Of a stretch of 64,000 nt of DNA, positions 1-11,007 are shown piece after piece. The DNA comes from Moniliella sp. 'wahieum' (taxonomy: Eukaryota > Basidiomycota > Moniliellomycetes > Moniliellales > Moniliellaceae): contig RSEE01000002.1 of assembly GCA_003971905.1 (NCBI GenBank), positions 682,001-746,000 of the forward strand, in the 5' to 3' direction. The notes under the pieces are model-generated. The model was not told the origin of the DNA. It saw nothing but the letters and a program-made list of their open reading frames with translations, and did no database searches. Both the position numbers and the translations under genes were made by a program. Positions within the stretch are counted from its first letter, which is position 1, and each line of letters starts with the position of its first letter.

Positions 1-1045
1 CCTCACGTTTCAAGGGCCAATATGTAAAGAGGAAGCTGGAGGATGTTTCGACTGGGTTCTGTTTCATCGGTTTTCTTGCGCCTCGCCAACAAGGAGGATA
101 TGACGGTGATCAACACGAGGTTGTAGTCGACGACGGGGACGAAGGTGCGTCAGGCAATGCGCATTCAGAAGCCTTTGTTGGTCGAGTTGAAACAACTCGA
201 CGCCGGGCGAGGGATCCGGCGGCTAGGCGCGAGGTATGGGTGGTCCGTACGGGTATTAAATGCGTTCTCACAATGGCGTGTGCATTCGACATGTGAAGGA
301 TGTGCGTGAAGGGGGTGGAGAGTATGTACCCTGTCAGTAGCATAGCCCGAAATGGGATGGTGCTCTGCAGCGCGTTGGAGCCAAGGCGGTGTGCGACTAC
401 AATACTGTGAGGGGGAGGTGTTGATGAACGGATAACTGGATGAGATGATGAATGCACGTATGGTTTCATGGAAGGGAGAAGGCATAGTAGGAAGGCCAAA
501 GCACAGTAATGTACATTCGCAAGCATGGCTACAAGTAGGCTGGGCCTCCAACGGGAACGTAACTGGACGGAGCCATAGTTCGAGGTGAGTAGAGTAGACA
601 AGAGGGTAGGCCTGGGTGGCCAAGGTTCGTACTTGGTTACGGTGCTATGCGCAGCACAGCTGCCGGCACAGAGCGGGACCGGCTGTGGTCCCGTAGCGCA
701 GCAATCGCTTCGACCGGCACAGCAGGCAAAGGGTGAGGAGGAAGCGGAAGCGGGAGCGGAAGTTTGGGAGGTGGAAGCTGCGACGACGAAGACGGCACAC
801 GTGCTCGTTTCGACGCGTGCGCGCACGGGAGCAGGGGGTGCGTGTGCGACACGCGCAGCGGCGTAGCCTGGGCTGGACGGAAGCGGCACAGCAGACGGGG
901 ACGGGAAGCAAGCGCAAGGGAGGGAGTGCATCCCCCGATGCTCGCGTACGGTAGGTTGAGCCACATACGGTCCCGACCAAGAAGGCATCCCCATCCACCC
1001 AAGCAGTGGCTCGGAAGCGCCCATCCTCGCTCACGGGTCCACCCG
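1..1045. other. GC-rich stretch without a reliable gene
   Basis: Several long open frames exist on both strands, but they overlap one another and have the Arg/Pro/Ser-rich composition expected of random GC-rich sequence. A short minus-strand stretch near 950-1090 reads like real protein (acidic and mixed residues) and could be the C-terminal continuation of the Ser/Pro-rich gene next door. I cannot assign a function or an end. Confidence 0.3.
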
Positions 1046-3598
1046 TCAGGTCCGCCTCCGTTTCCGCTCGGAACGCCGTAACCTCCAGCCCCAGCCCCAA
1101 CCCCCGCCCCGACCCCGTCGGAGCAGCCCCAAGCCTGCCCTCGACCCAGGGGCGATGGGGCCGGGGCAGAAGGAAAATAGGGCAGCTGAACCGAGTCGTG
1201 CTGAGCGTGGTTCCGCCCTCCCGTACCGGCGTGTGCAAATGGCGCGGGGGGGGGCAACCCCGACGAAAACGTGGGGTGAAATGGCAGTAGTAGGAGAGAG
1301 AGATGATCTAGTATCCTCACATCTGGTGGTGGCGGTTATCTTGTCCCCGGAAAGACCGTCGGTCAAAACTGAAGTGGAAGCCGGGGCAAGAGTGGACGAG
1401 GATGACAAGGTTGAAGAGAAATCCGGAGAGACAGCAGGCAGATCCAGTTGGTCGTGATCATCTCTCACCACCTCAAGGGTAGGGAGGGGCACCAAGAGCG
1501 CCTCGCTCAATTCTGCTCCACCTCCTGTAGCAAGTCCAGGTCGATGGAGGGCTTGCATTCGGTCCAACAATCTTCCGGCTGCTCGGACCGACGATCGCCG
1601 AGGTGCCATGCCGATGCCGACGAGGCGCGCGCATGACCGCCCGATCCGGCCCGCCGCTCCATCGATACCGCAGCACGCTTCTTCAGTCGCGCCACCGTCT
1701 CACGCGCCTGTGCGCTGAGCAACATCAGGTCCGATGGGCCCTCGATGCAATCCGGCATAGTCGAGGCGGGGACCGAATCCTTGTCCTCTTCTCTTTCTCT
1801 TCCACCTCCATCTCCACATTCTCGACTCCAAACCCGGTCCCCAACTGGGTCCAGCGTCGTTGCGCTGCCAACCAAGTTGGGTCTTGCGCTGCTGCGCTCA
1901 CGCCGATCACCTCAGCAGGCAAACGGAACCGGACAGACTTGCCCCCCCGGCCCGATTGGAGAGTTAGGTGGCCCACCTCGTCACAGCTGGTAAAGTGATC
2001 GGAACGGGCACCGGTTCGCGTGGAGCCAGATATAAGGGGGTTGAATGACAGCTCCGGATCTTCATCCAAACAATCAAGGGGGGGTGTTGGGGTGGGAGAA
2101 GCGTCCATGGGTGCAAGGCAGGAGAGAGGTCAATCAACGAAGCAGGACCAGGACATGGGACAACAGGCGAGGCGAGTGGCGAGATACTTCTCGAGCCGAG
2201 GGAGGGTACAGGACGCAGGCCTGGATCTTCTGACTCGGCATCCGAAGTCAGGGAAACCGAGTCGGAACGGTTGCTCGCGAATGGGACGCCCAACGCAGTT
2301 TCTACCGAACGCAACGCTTTGCTCACATCCACTGGTCCCCGCACAGAAATAGAAAGGCGCACGCTCTGGGCGTGCCGGCGCTTGCGCTGAGGGGTGTGGG
2401 CGGGGGAAACCGAGGGGACCATAGCCCCCCCCGTTCCACCAAGCGAAGCAGCAGAGTAGAAGGTAGGTGAGCGGTGATGCGAGGAAGGCGAGGGCGAGAG
2501 TGAGGGCTCTGCGATTGACTGGGTAGCACCGGTGTGGGGAGGGAGGGAACGCCCAGGCCAGCTGAGCTGAATTGTGCAGTATTGCTAAGGGATAGAGAAG
2601 GTGTAGAGCCTGGCGATCTGGCCGGCGGCGAGGTGCAAGGGGACCGCGACCGGCCAAATGAGAAGGTAGCCAACCGCGACCGCTCAGCGGCCATACCATT
2701 CTGTATTGGGGTGCCAGCAGAGACGCTTTGCCCGACAGAGGCAGGAGGCACAAACTCCTTGTTTGACTGGAATTCAGCACCTATAGTGTCAGTGTCACAG
2801 GCACAGGTGCAGAAGAAACTAGGGGGGACGCACCTCTGCTAATGGGCGTGAAAGGTCCAGCCACCGAGACCGACTGGGTTAATGTCCGTAGGACCGGAAA
2901 CGGGAGGGAGAACTGAGGGTGGGGGTGAAGAAGATGAGCCCAAAACGGCTGTTGGAGGCGGGCACGAAGAAGGCGACAAGTCACGTGTGGGTAGGTCGGT
3001 GAGTGGGAAGGAGGAAGAGCGAGGTGGTGGGATGATACAGGAGATGGCAATGGAAGCGGGGATTGTGCAAGGGATTGACGCGGGAGCAAGGGAGAGGTGT
3101 CAGGCGTGGAGACGGGCAAAGGGAGGGAAATGACGGAATGCGAGTGCGAACGTGAGTGGGAGCGGCGATGAGGCAGTGCCGAGAGGGTAAGAGCAGGCGG
3201 CATGTTGGGAACCTCCATCACGAACGGGACGGGGGGGCAGGCGGCGGTCGAGGCGGATGGAGCGGAAGAGGCGATGCAAGGGAGTGCGCCAGAACGGGCA
3301 TCGACGGGGGCAGATGGCGGGGTGGAGGGGGGTGCAGAGGCAGAAACAGAGGCAGAGACAGAGGCAGTGTGGACGTGCCGCGGACGACGTGGGCGTAGAG
3401 ACGAGTGGTGGGGGTGGAGGTGCGGAGGGGAGAAGCTGGGTAGACATGGCAGCGGAAGGGGAAGGGGAAGAGCAGCCAGAGGAAGGGGAAGCTTGGTGCT
3501 GGCGCAGGTGGCTGAGCGCTGATCTGAGATGCGCACGCAGGAGGATCAGGTACAGGCGAAGCGAGTGGCGCGGCACCAGGAAAAGTGGGTGGGAGCAA
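1046..3598 (-). CDS. Ser/Pro-rich hypothetical protein, split over several frames
   Basis: I do not recognise this gene. Consecutive minus-strand frames (about 3536-2781, 2751-2323, 2422-1964, 2108-1725, 1875-1507, 1609-1250) each read as disordered protein rich in Ser, Pro and Thr, and each takes over roughly where the previous one degrades. The best coding-like parts are around 2108-1725 (mixed charged and hydrophobic residues, including KSVRFRLPAEVIGV) and 1875-1507 (basic, Arg/Lys-rich, with MLLSAQARETVARLKKRAA). No folded domain is visible. The most likely explanation is one long disordered protein whose frame is broken by indels, as in the conserved genes further right. It could instead be two genes, or partly chance open frames. 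Neither start nor end is secure. Confidence 0.35.
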
Positions 3599-4430
3599 GC
3601 AGAAGGAGGAGTATGCTGAACCAGAGGCTCAGGCTTGGGGCCGGGTACTGAGTATGGAGTGCCAGTGGCGAGTAGCTAGCGACTAGTGGCTAGCGGCGGG
3701 TGCGGACTAGCCCAGTGTGGCTGCAGTGTGGTCTGAGACATAAGATCCGAGACTCAGATCTGAATCTCTGGCTGAACTATTCTTAACAAGCAAGAGACCA
3801 GTGAGCGTGAGCGCAGCCACAGGCCTTGCGCTCAGCGTCTCGCAGCCGAGGCTCAGCGGCTGCACGCAGCACCAGTGCACCTAACATGCGACGCGTGATA
3901 CATGTGCAGGGAGCGATGGATGATCGATCGTCTGCAGACCGGGGACGCAGGGGAGAAGGGGCAGCGCGTAGCAAGCCCCTGCCCTGCCCAGCCCTGCCCA
4001 GCCCTGAGATGAGAAGCCCCATCTCCCCGACGGAGGCAACCTGGGGCCTGGGGCAGCTGTGCGCGTCTCGCGGTGACACATCTCGTCCCGTCTCGTCCAG
4101 GGTGCCGATCATGCGAATCGATCATGAAACATCGATCACCGATCACCGGCCCCGGCCATCCTGCATCCCTCAGGCTCAGCGCCTCACATGCTCACGCGTC
4201 ACATGCTCAGACGTCGGGCTTATTGTGCGCTAATGCACATCATCGATCATTGCGATCATTGTCTCTCGTCTCCCGCACCGCACTCCACCGTACAGCTCTC
4301 AGATCTCACAGGCCAGCAGCTGGTCTGCTCCCTCAGATCCAGGATCTCATATCTCAGTACCAGTACCTCAATATTCAATCCACGATGCTCCAAAACGGTG
4401 GCCGGTGGATCTGCGCCAAGCACTTAACTT
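3599..4430. other. Intergenic, short simple repeats
   Basis: No gene seen. The stretch has clustered GATC/ATCGAT words and short direct repeats around 3660-3720 (TAGCGACTAGTGGCTAGCGG) and 3975-4005 (GCCCTGCCCA copies). Confidence 0.5.
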
Positions 4431-5943
4431 GAGTGCCAAGTGCTGCAAAAACATTCCACATTCAAGCTGAAGGGCGCAAATGTTCCACAGTTGTGCAACC
4501 TCCGCCGCGATTGTATGGCCCTAGATCTTAGATCTTTTTGGAGGTCGAACATTAAGAACGGTCAACTGTACTACTGCTTCAACTGTATACCGTTCGGAGC
4601 CAGCGTACGTCTGAACATCGCCGGAGGCACCACAGACGCGCTGTCTCGTATAGAGGTTGGCGTGCCTATGTTAGCCCATGCCACCATGCCATCGCTTTTT
4701 ACCACTATAACTTTTGCTGTTGCATGTTTGGATTGATATTCGTATGATGCTATTTGCATCAGAGCTCAAAAACAGGAACAAAAATCCGTGCATGAGGGTT
4801 GCGTCTCTGCCTCAAGGGCGACTGAGTCTTCTATTATACTACAAACCACATTAGTACTCTTCTATTCAATCCAAGCAGAACGAGTTCAGTTCTCAACATG
4901 TTTTTTGCGACCTAAGTCGATTCGTTGTCTGTACACGGCCAAGGTGATCCTTGAATGTTGACCACCGTCTAGAGCCCATATCGGCCTTCAGTGGGCCCGA
5001 TGCACATAGTGCACCGGGGTAGTAAGCTCCGGACCTTCCACGAGCTTCCACTGCTGGTGGCCTCCAACTCAGGAGCCTATCAAGGCTCATAGTTCTAACT
5101 CTCCTTAGCTCTTGAATGTCACCGCAATCTCTCATCGCCAGCATCGCCAGCTAGGCATGTGACATTGAATTCATTCTTTGTCTCCATATTCTTTTATCCT
5201 GCTTTTTGGGTTCTTTCTTGTGGCTACCTACTATATATAGGGGCCAAATGTGCTGTTCGTAACTTGACGTTTTTCTGATTTCTGCCGTCCGCTCCCGTCG
5301 TTAGAGCCTCATCCTAAAGACGTGCCATTTTGCCTGGTTGACTATAAACATCCGCCATCCTTTTCTACAAACTGAATCTGTTTCCCAACAATCCGTAGTA
5401 TGTTATACAAAAGTAGCCTTCTTGGCATTCCGAATTCCTGTGGACCTCCGCTGGTATCGACATCGCCTTCGAAAAAAGCCCTGCCAAATACATCTCTGCA
5501 AGCGGAGCAGGTCTGCATTATTCCGCAATAGATTTCTCCAAACACAAGCCAGTCCCGTTCGACTACAGTGGTGAGATCTGAGAAGAAGAGGTTAGCGGTC
5601 AGGGGGCAACTTCCCAGATTCGCGATGCTTCATGGTACTCGTTGAGCCAGTTAGTTGGAAGAATCCTAGTTTCTGTTGTCTGCTGTGTGTGGCTCTATCG
5701 CTTGTACACAGCGTCTCAGCGCGTCAACTACAGTCTTAACAGCAAGGCTGTGTTTAGTTAGCATTTCCCTAATGCGAATGGTGGCCCCATCATGCACACC
5801 TTGCTGTGTCTCCATATCTCACCTCTGTCTACAGTCTTCTCCACAGCATCATCATCATCATGAAGGCCATGCAAATCAACAAGTTGATTGATGCTTGAGG
5901 CTGATATCAAAGCCCGCATGTAATCGTGCGCACACGATGCGCA

Positions 5944-5953
5944 AAAGCAAAAA
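5944..5953 (-). terminator. Pol III terminator of the tRNA-Asp gene
   Basis: On the minus strand, 15 nt beyond the tRNA 3' end, a run of five T followed by GC and four T fits a normal RNA polymerase III stop signal. Confidence 0.6.
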
Positions 5954-5968
5954 CATATCGACGCGAAT

Positions 5969-6054
5969 CTCTGCGACCGGGAATCGAACCCGGGTCTCGT
6001 CCGAACGTGCACCGGCATGACAGGGACGTGTCATAGCCACTAAACTATCGGAGA
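5969..6054 (-). tRNA. tRNA-Asp (anticodon GTC) with a 14-nt intron
   Basis: Read on the minus strand, the acceptor arm TCTCCGA pairs with TCGCAGA (one C-C mismatch at the fourth pair), followed by discriminator G, as expected for tRNA-Asp. The D arm has GTTT and the AGTGGCTA loop. The anticodon stem CGTCC/GGACG is perfect only if 14 nt (TGCCGGTGCACGTT) between positions 37 and 38 are removed, which is the canonical place for nuclear tRNA introns. The anticodon loop is then C-T-GTC-A-C. The T arm is CCGGG-TTCGATT-CCCGG. The mature length is 72 nt including the discriminator, without CCA. The internal A box (TAGTTTAGTGG) and B box (GGTTCGATTCC) are intact and a T-run terminator follows, so the gene looks functional despite the acceptor mismatch. 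Confidence 0.9.
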
Positions 6055-7060
6055 TACTTGAATTGGCAAGTGCCATGCATAAGCCTTGACTTGTCCGTTT
6101 CTAAATGCTGCTCAATATACACCGTGTCAAAGCCACCCACAATAAGCATGCCACCGTCAATGAGCGAAACAGACCTACATCAACTTCCTGAACGAATGTC
6201 CTCTATTCTGGAGAGGGGGGCGTGTCGTTTAGTTTCCATTATACGCCCTTGCTCCCTTTTGCATAACTGTCCCGTTTTCTCTATCATATCTGCATTCTTT
6301 CACATCCGCTTCCTAGTAGCACTTTCTGAAGAGAGTGTGAGCACGACTAACATTTCCCCGGAATGTCTTCTTCCCGGTCGCAGGCCGCAGACAGAAGGCA
6401 CATCAAAACGGAACCTGATCCCATCACGGCCAGGGAGACTCCCGCCAAAAGCCTATAGCGGGGCGAAGGAACCAGAGATGAGTACGACCTGATGAGCGGA
6501 ACATTGTTGTCTCCTTCCCGTCCCTCCTTCTAACAAAAAGTATACCACACGATCGAGAGGTGATGGATTTCTTTGAGCAGGCTAATATTATGAGAGCGAC
6601 AGGAGCGATGTGCCAGACTCTGACTTCAAGAGGCCTCTCGAACCGTTTACGCGCGAGATCTACGGCAACGATGAAGAGAGAGTGTGCATTGTTCAAGACC
6701 TTTCACTCACATCGATGGAGGAGTCAAATTACTCCGTCCAAGAGCGTGTTTCCCTCATTTTCAATCAGCTACGGTCGATGCAGGCTGTTTTCAGAGCTCT
6801 CTGATCCGCGAAGGCGCCAAGACTCTCCAGATGGAATATATGCACCGTCCAACGCGAAGCAAGAATCTTGGCAAAGGGGGGTTTTTAGTGTCCAACCCAC
6901 GCCACAGTATTTCGAGCACTTGAAAGAATACAACAAGATGAGATGCACAATCAAGCCCCAGCAGACCGTCGGGCCGTAGGCCCGATGGTGGTCGCCTACT
7001 AGTATTTGTAGAAAAGCCAACACCTCCTTTGCCCATCAGTGGTCATCGCCCTGAACATCC

Positions 7061-7672
7061 GAAAGGGGATATGTGTGACATATGTGGGGAGAAAAGAGGT
7101 GGGTATGGGAACTGTCAATGGGGCTACTGGGCGTCTTGCGTGCCCCAACCGCGAGTTGGTTAAGAGATCGCCCATATAGTATCCATCAGATTTACCGACC
7201 ATCCTCTGGCCATCGCCCATCGCCCATCGGGGACGTTGCACCGAATTGCAATTTGAAATCGTCCAGGGATCTGCGGGCGTTGGGCTCGGGCAGACGAATA
7301 TTGGCAGCCGGAGGGCGGCTGAGCCGGAGAGACGATTCGGCGGGTGGTGGCAGGGGGCAGCAGGGGGCAGCAGGGGGTAGCCTGGTCCAAGCGGCGCCAC
7401 ACAGGTGGCTCCGGCTATCGACTATCCCATTCCCGCTTCGGACCAAAGCCGATGGAGCGAATAGCGAATGGAAACCCACCGGGGACATCGGATCGATATT
7501 GGGCCGACCAGTGGGGAAACCAATAAAAATCCGAGCCCAGTGGTCTCATTTGGTTTGTTTCTTCCCAAAGTCCCAACGCCTGCGCCATGGCTTTCCTCTG
7601 CCGTCGCCGCCCTCTGTACGGTCAGTGTCACCACCACCACCACCACCATCATCATCATCCACGTGGGTGAGC
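7061..7672. other. Upstream region of bioDA
   Basis: No gene seen. The stretch contains a tandem CAGCAGGGGG-type microrepeat near 7350-7380 and a CAC/CAT trinucleotide run just before the bioDA start. It presumably holds the bioDA promoter. Confidence 0.4.
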
Positions 7673-10317
7673 ATGTCGGCGCACTTGTATACGCGCTTGC
7701 GCATCCACCATGTTTTTGGCGCCAACACCGATGTTGGCAAGACAGTCTTCACCACCGGCCTCTGCCTCGCTGCTGATGCTCTTCCCTCGGTGCCCGGTCT
7801 TGCTCCCGCGCCCGGGCGCGGGGAACAGGCGTACTACTGCAAGCCCGTCCAAACCGGTCCGGAAGATTCGTGGGATGATCGCCATGTGCTCCGGTACGCT
7901 CCACGCACGCATACCTCTCGCCTTTTTACCCTGCCTGTCGCTCTATCGCCCCATGTCGCTGCGCAAGACCATCTCCGCGGTTCCGCCCTGGTCCCAACGG
8001 ACGACCAACTAGTAGCTGCTGCCCAAGCGTGGCTGCGCAACACGGCGCGGACGAGTGCTGGCTTGTCGCAGGGCGCCCAGGCGATCATTGAACCGGCCGG
8101 AGGGGTACACTCGCCCACGCCGATGGGTCGGTCGCTGAGCTCGGTTCTGCGCGCGCTCCGGGCTCCCGCGATCCTCGTTGGTGATTCGCGCCTTGGTGGT
8201 ATCTCTGCCACGCGGAGCGCGTACGATAGCCTGCTCCTGCTCGGGTACGACGTGGATACCATCCTTCTCTTCCCTTCCCGGCGAGACAGGCACAGCTCGG
8301 TACTTGCGCCAACTGTTTAGTGACCCCGACGGGCCCTATGGAACGCGAGGCACCAAGGTATTTTCCCTGGGCGGACCCAATGGTTCTTCTGTCTGGGGTC
8401 CTCCTCCTTCGCGCGGCGCAAACGACGAGGCAAGCATGAAGCAATTTATCAGGGCCTGGTCTATGGGCGTATGGATCAGCCCCAGGGGGCAGAGGAGGAC
8501 AATGGTGGCCTGTTGGCTGCCGTGGCGCATTTACGTCAGAAACACCAGCAGCGGATCGAGGAACTGAGCACCATGGCCTCTCAGACACGCACCACTTGTT
8601 GGTGGCCCTTTACGCAACATGAGCTAACCAAGACCGACAAGGAGGTCATGGTCATTGACTCGGCGTGGGGCGACTCGTTTGATGTTCTGACCGAACCTCA
8701 TGCGGTGCCCGCTTCAAGCCCAAGTCCAACTCCAACTCCGACTCCAACTCCGACTCCACCCCCATCTACCTTGGTCCCGTCGTCGGACCCGGCGTCGGCG
8801 TTGCAGCCTGTGTTTGATGGTTCGGCGAGTTGGTGGACGCAGACGCTGGGCCATGCGGACGAGCGATTGAGCTATGCGGCGGCCGAGGCGTTGGGGAGAT
8901 ATGGGCACGTTCTGTTCCCCAACGCATCCAGCAAGCCTTCGCTTGAGTTGGCCCAGCGTCTTCTGGGCACCTACTCGCCCCCTTCTTCGCACGGCACAGT
9001 GAGCGAGACGGCGGTCGGAGCCGGTTGGGCATCCCGCGTCTTCTTCTCGGACGATGGCAGTACGGGGATGGAGGTGGCGATCAAGATGGGGCTTGCTTCC
9101 TCTCGCGTCCGTTACGCACCAGAATCGAGCGGAGGGGGAAAAGGGGAATGGGCATGGGACATCCTAGGTCTGCGTGGATCCTATCATGGTGATACGATTG
9201 GCGCGATGGACGCGTGTGAGCCTGGTCCGTATTCGGTCATGGTCGATTGGTACCGCCCCAGAGGACTTTGGTTTGCTCCTCCCACCCTGCGCGGCACGCC
9301 CAATGGGGTGTGCGTGCGTGTCCCGCCCGAGGTCAAGCAGCTCTCCCCTACGCTCCCGGACGAGGTGGGGATGGCGCCCATGGCAGCCATGTACGATCTG
9401 CCTCACCGCCTTGTCCATGACAAGGAGCTGGTCGAAGCCTACCGCACCTACATCCGGTCCACCATTGAAACGTACACGAGCCAGGCCTCCAGCCAGCGCC
9501 GGAGACTGGGCGCGTTGGTGATGGAGCCGCTGGTGCTGGGTGCGGGCGGGATGCAATTTGTCGATCCGCTGTTCCAGCGCCTGCTCGTCGACACGGTACG
9601 TGCCAACCCGCACTGGTTTGGCGAACCAGCCGGCGAGAAGGAAGGCTGGCAGGGTTTGCCCATCATCTTTGATGAAGTGTTTGCGGGCATGCATCGGCTC
9701 GGGTACGGTACCTGTGCCACGGCCTTGGGGGTGTGCCCGGACGTGGCTGTGTATGCCAAGATGCTGACGGGCGGGGTGGTGCCGATGGCAGTGACCCTCG
9801 CCAACGAAAGTATTTTCGCCACCTTTGCTCGGTCCGACAAGAAGGTCGACGCGCTGTTGCATGGCCACTCTTACACTGCGTATCCATGGGTGCGCGGTAG
9901 CGAACCGGACGTTGCACATTCTCGATCGGTCGGTGGGCAAGGTACGTGGGACAGGGCAAGCGGAATGGGGTGCTGCCTCGCCTTCCTCCCAGCCGGCGAC
10001 CGGGTCGGCGTGGAGCTTATGGTCGCCCCAGGCAGTGGCCGCATTGGCTTCGACGCCCGGTGTGGATTCGGCGTTGGCGCTGGGCTGTGTCCTGGCCATT
10101 GAGCTGGAGGACAGCTCGGCGGGGTACGGTTCGGGAGTGGCCAAGGGCGTGCTGGACCCTCCGCACCCCAACGCAGCCGGGCGAGCTGGCCATTCACGCG
10201 CGCCCCTTGGGCAACGTGCTGTACCTGATGGCCAGCCTCAACTCGCACGCGAGTACGCTTCGCAAGGTGGAACAGCGTCTGCAGCAGGCTGTGGTGACGG
10301 GGTTCGGGGCGCCCTGA
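7673..10317 (+). CDS. bioDA: Bifunctional dethiobiotin synthetase / DAPA aminotransferase
   Basis: This enzyme carries two successive steps of biotin synthesis: amination of 7-keto-8-aminopelargonate to DAPA (C-terminal half) and ATP-dependent closure of DAPA to dethiobiotin (N-terminal half). Eukaryotic fusions of this kind usually act in mitochondria. The start was chosen at 7673 because the P-loop GANTDVGKT follows about 15 residues later, as in BioD. The aminotransferase half shows SWWTQTLGHA, the PLP-binding FDEVFAGMHRLG and the lysine motif YAKMLTGG, and ends with IHARPLGNVLYLMASL. Frame changes are needed near 8270, 8470, 9890 and 10180, each with homology resuming at once, so they look like sequencing indels. 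A (S/T)-P repeat (about 8715-8760) extends a loop before SWWTQ. A 51-nt GTACGT...CAG segment at about 9940-9990 could be an in-frame intron or coding sequence. Confidence 0.9.
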
Positions 10318-11007
10318 GCGGGTGAATGGGGGTCGGGCGCAGCTGGGGTCGAGGATGGGTGTCTAGCAATGCAATCCACTACCGGGAGCGTCTGTAGCAC
10401 ACACTGCTGTCTCTTGGAACATACTGGCATGGTGGGTGATCAGGTGGAGGAAGCGATAAGACGGACGAAGCAGCAGGCCATGCGGACGGGGCCACCAGGG
10501 CAAGCGGGAAGCGAGGCAGCCGAGGGTGGGTGGGAGCGGAGAAGAGCTGCGAAGAGCAGGCGCGTGCGTTTCGCCGTAGCCGGGCCGCGCCCTGCCTGCG
10601 TGCGGCTGCCTCTCTTCTCTCCAGCCGCGCGGAGCGCCGAGCGGGGCCGGGGACACCGCCGCAGTGCCTGCCACCGCTCGCACGTGGTTGGTGCTGCCCG
10701 CGCGGCGCCGCACCGCCCGTCTCGGCCGCCCCGCGACCCAGCCGCCCCGCCGCGCAGCGGCAGTCTCACAAAATTCCATCTGTGCCTGGCGCCCACCTGC
10801 AATATCCACAAGTGACACGGCCTGATATAGATACACTGATCCTTCTCAGATCTCACAGCCGTACAGCCTACCCTACGCGTTACGCGCTATCCGACCGTAC
10901 CTGCAGTCCCACCCGCTCTGGCGGGGCAAGTTTGGGATTTAATCACTCCTCTTCGCGCTCCTTTTTGCTTCTTCGTTTCCCCTTCCCCCCGCACCACCGT
11001 CCCCGCC
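10318..11007. other. Intergenic between bioDA and the MATE gene
   Basis: No gene seen. This is GC-rich sequence that presumably contains the bioDA 3' end and the MATE promoter. Confidence 0.4.

Larger units (their letters stand above)
4431..7060. other. Low-GC island with decayed coding-like fragments
   Basis: Base composition drops clearly compared with the flanks (visibly A/T-rich around 5160-5260), and no intact long frame exists. Fragments that read like real protein include minus 4759-4571 and plus about 6585-6800 (acidic and mixed, containing FKRPLEPFTREIYGNDEER). The minus fragment has the spacing Y...K(V)(I)VV..DG...(N)(I)G.P.S(I).DS, which loosely resembles the second-aspartate region of Harbinger-type (DDE_Tnp_4) transposases. 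No terminal inverted repeats or target-site duplication were found by eye. A decayed DNA transposon is one explanation; a fragmented host gene is another. A tRNA gene lies inside the island. Confidence 0.3.

Noticed and set aside
110-1024. 304-codon minus-strand open frame
   Set aside because: Composition is that of chance open frames in GC-rich DNA (Ser/Pro/Arg/Thr), and overlapping frames look equally good. No motif seen.
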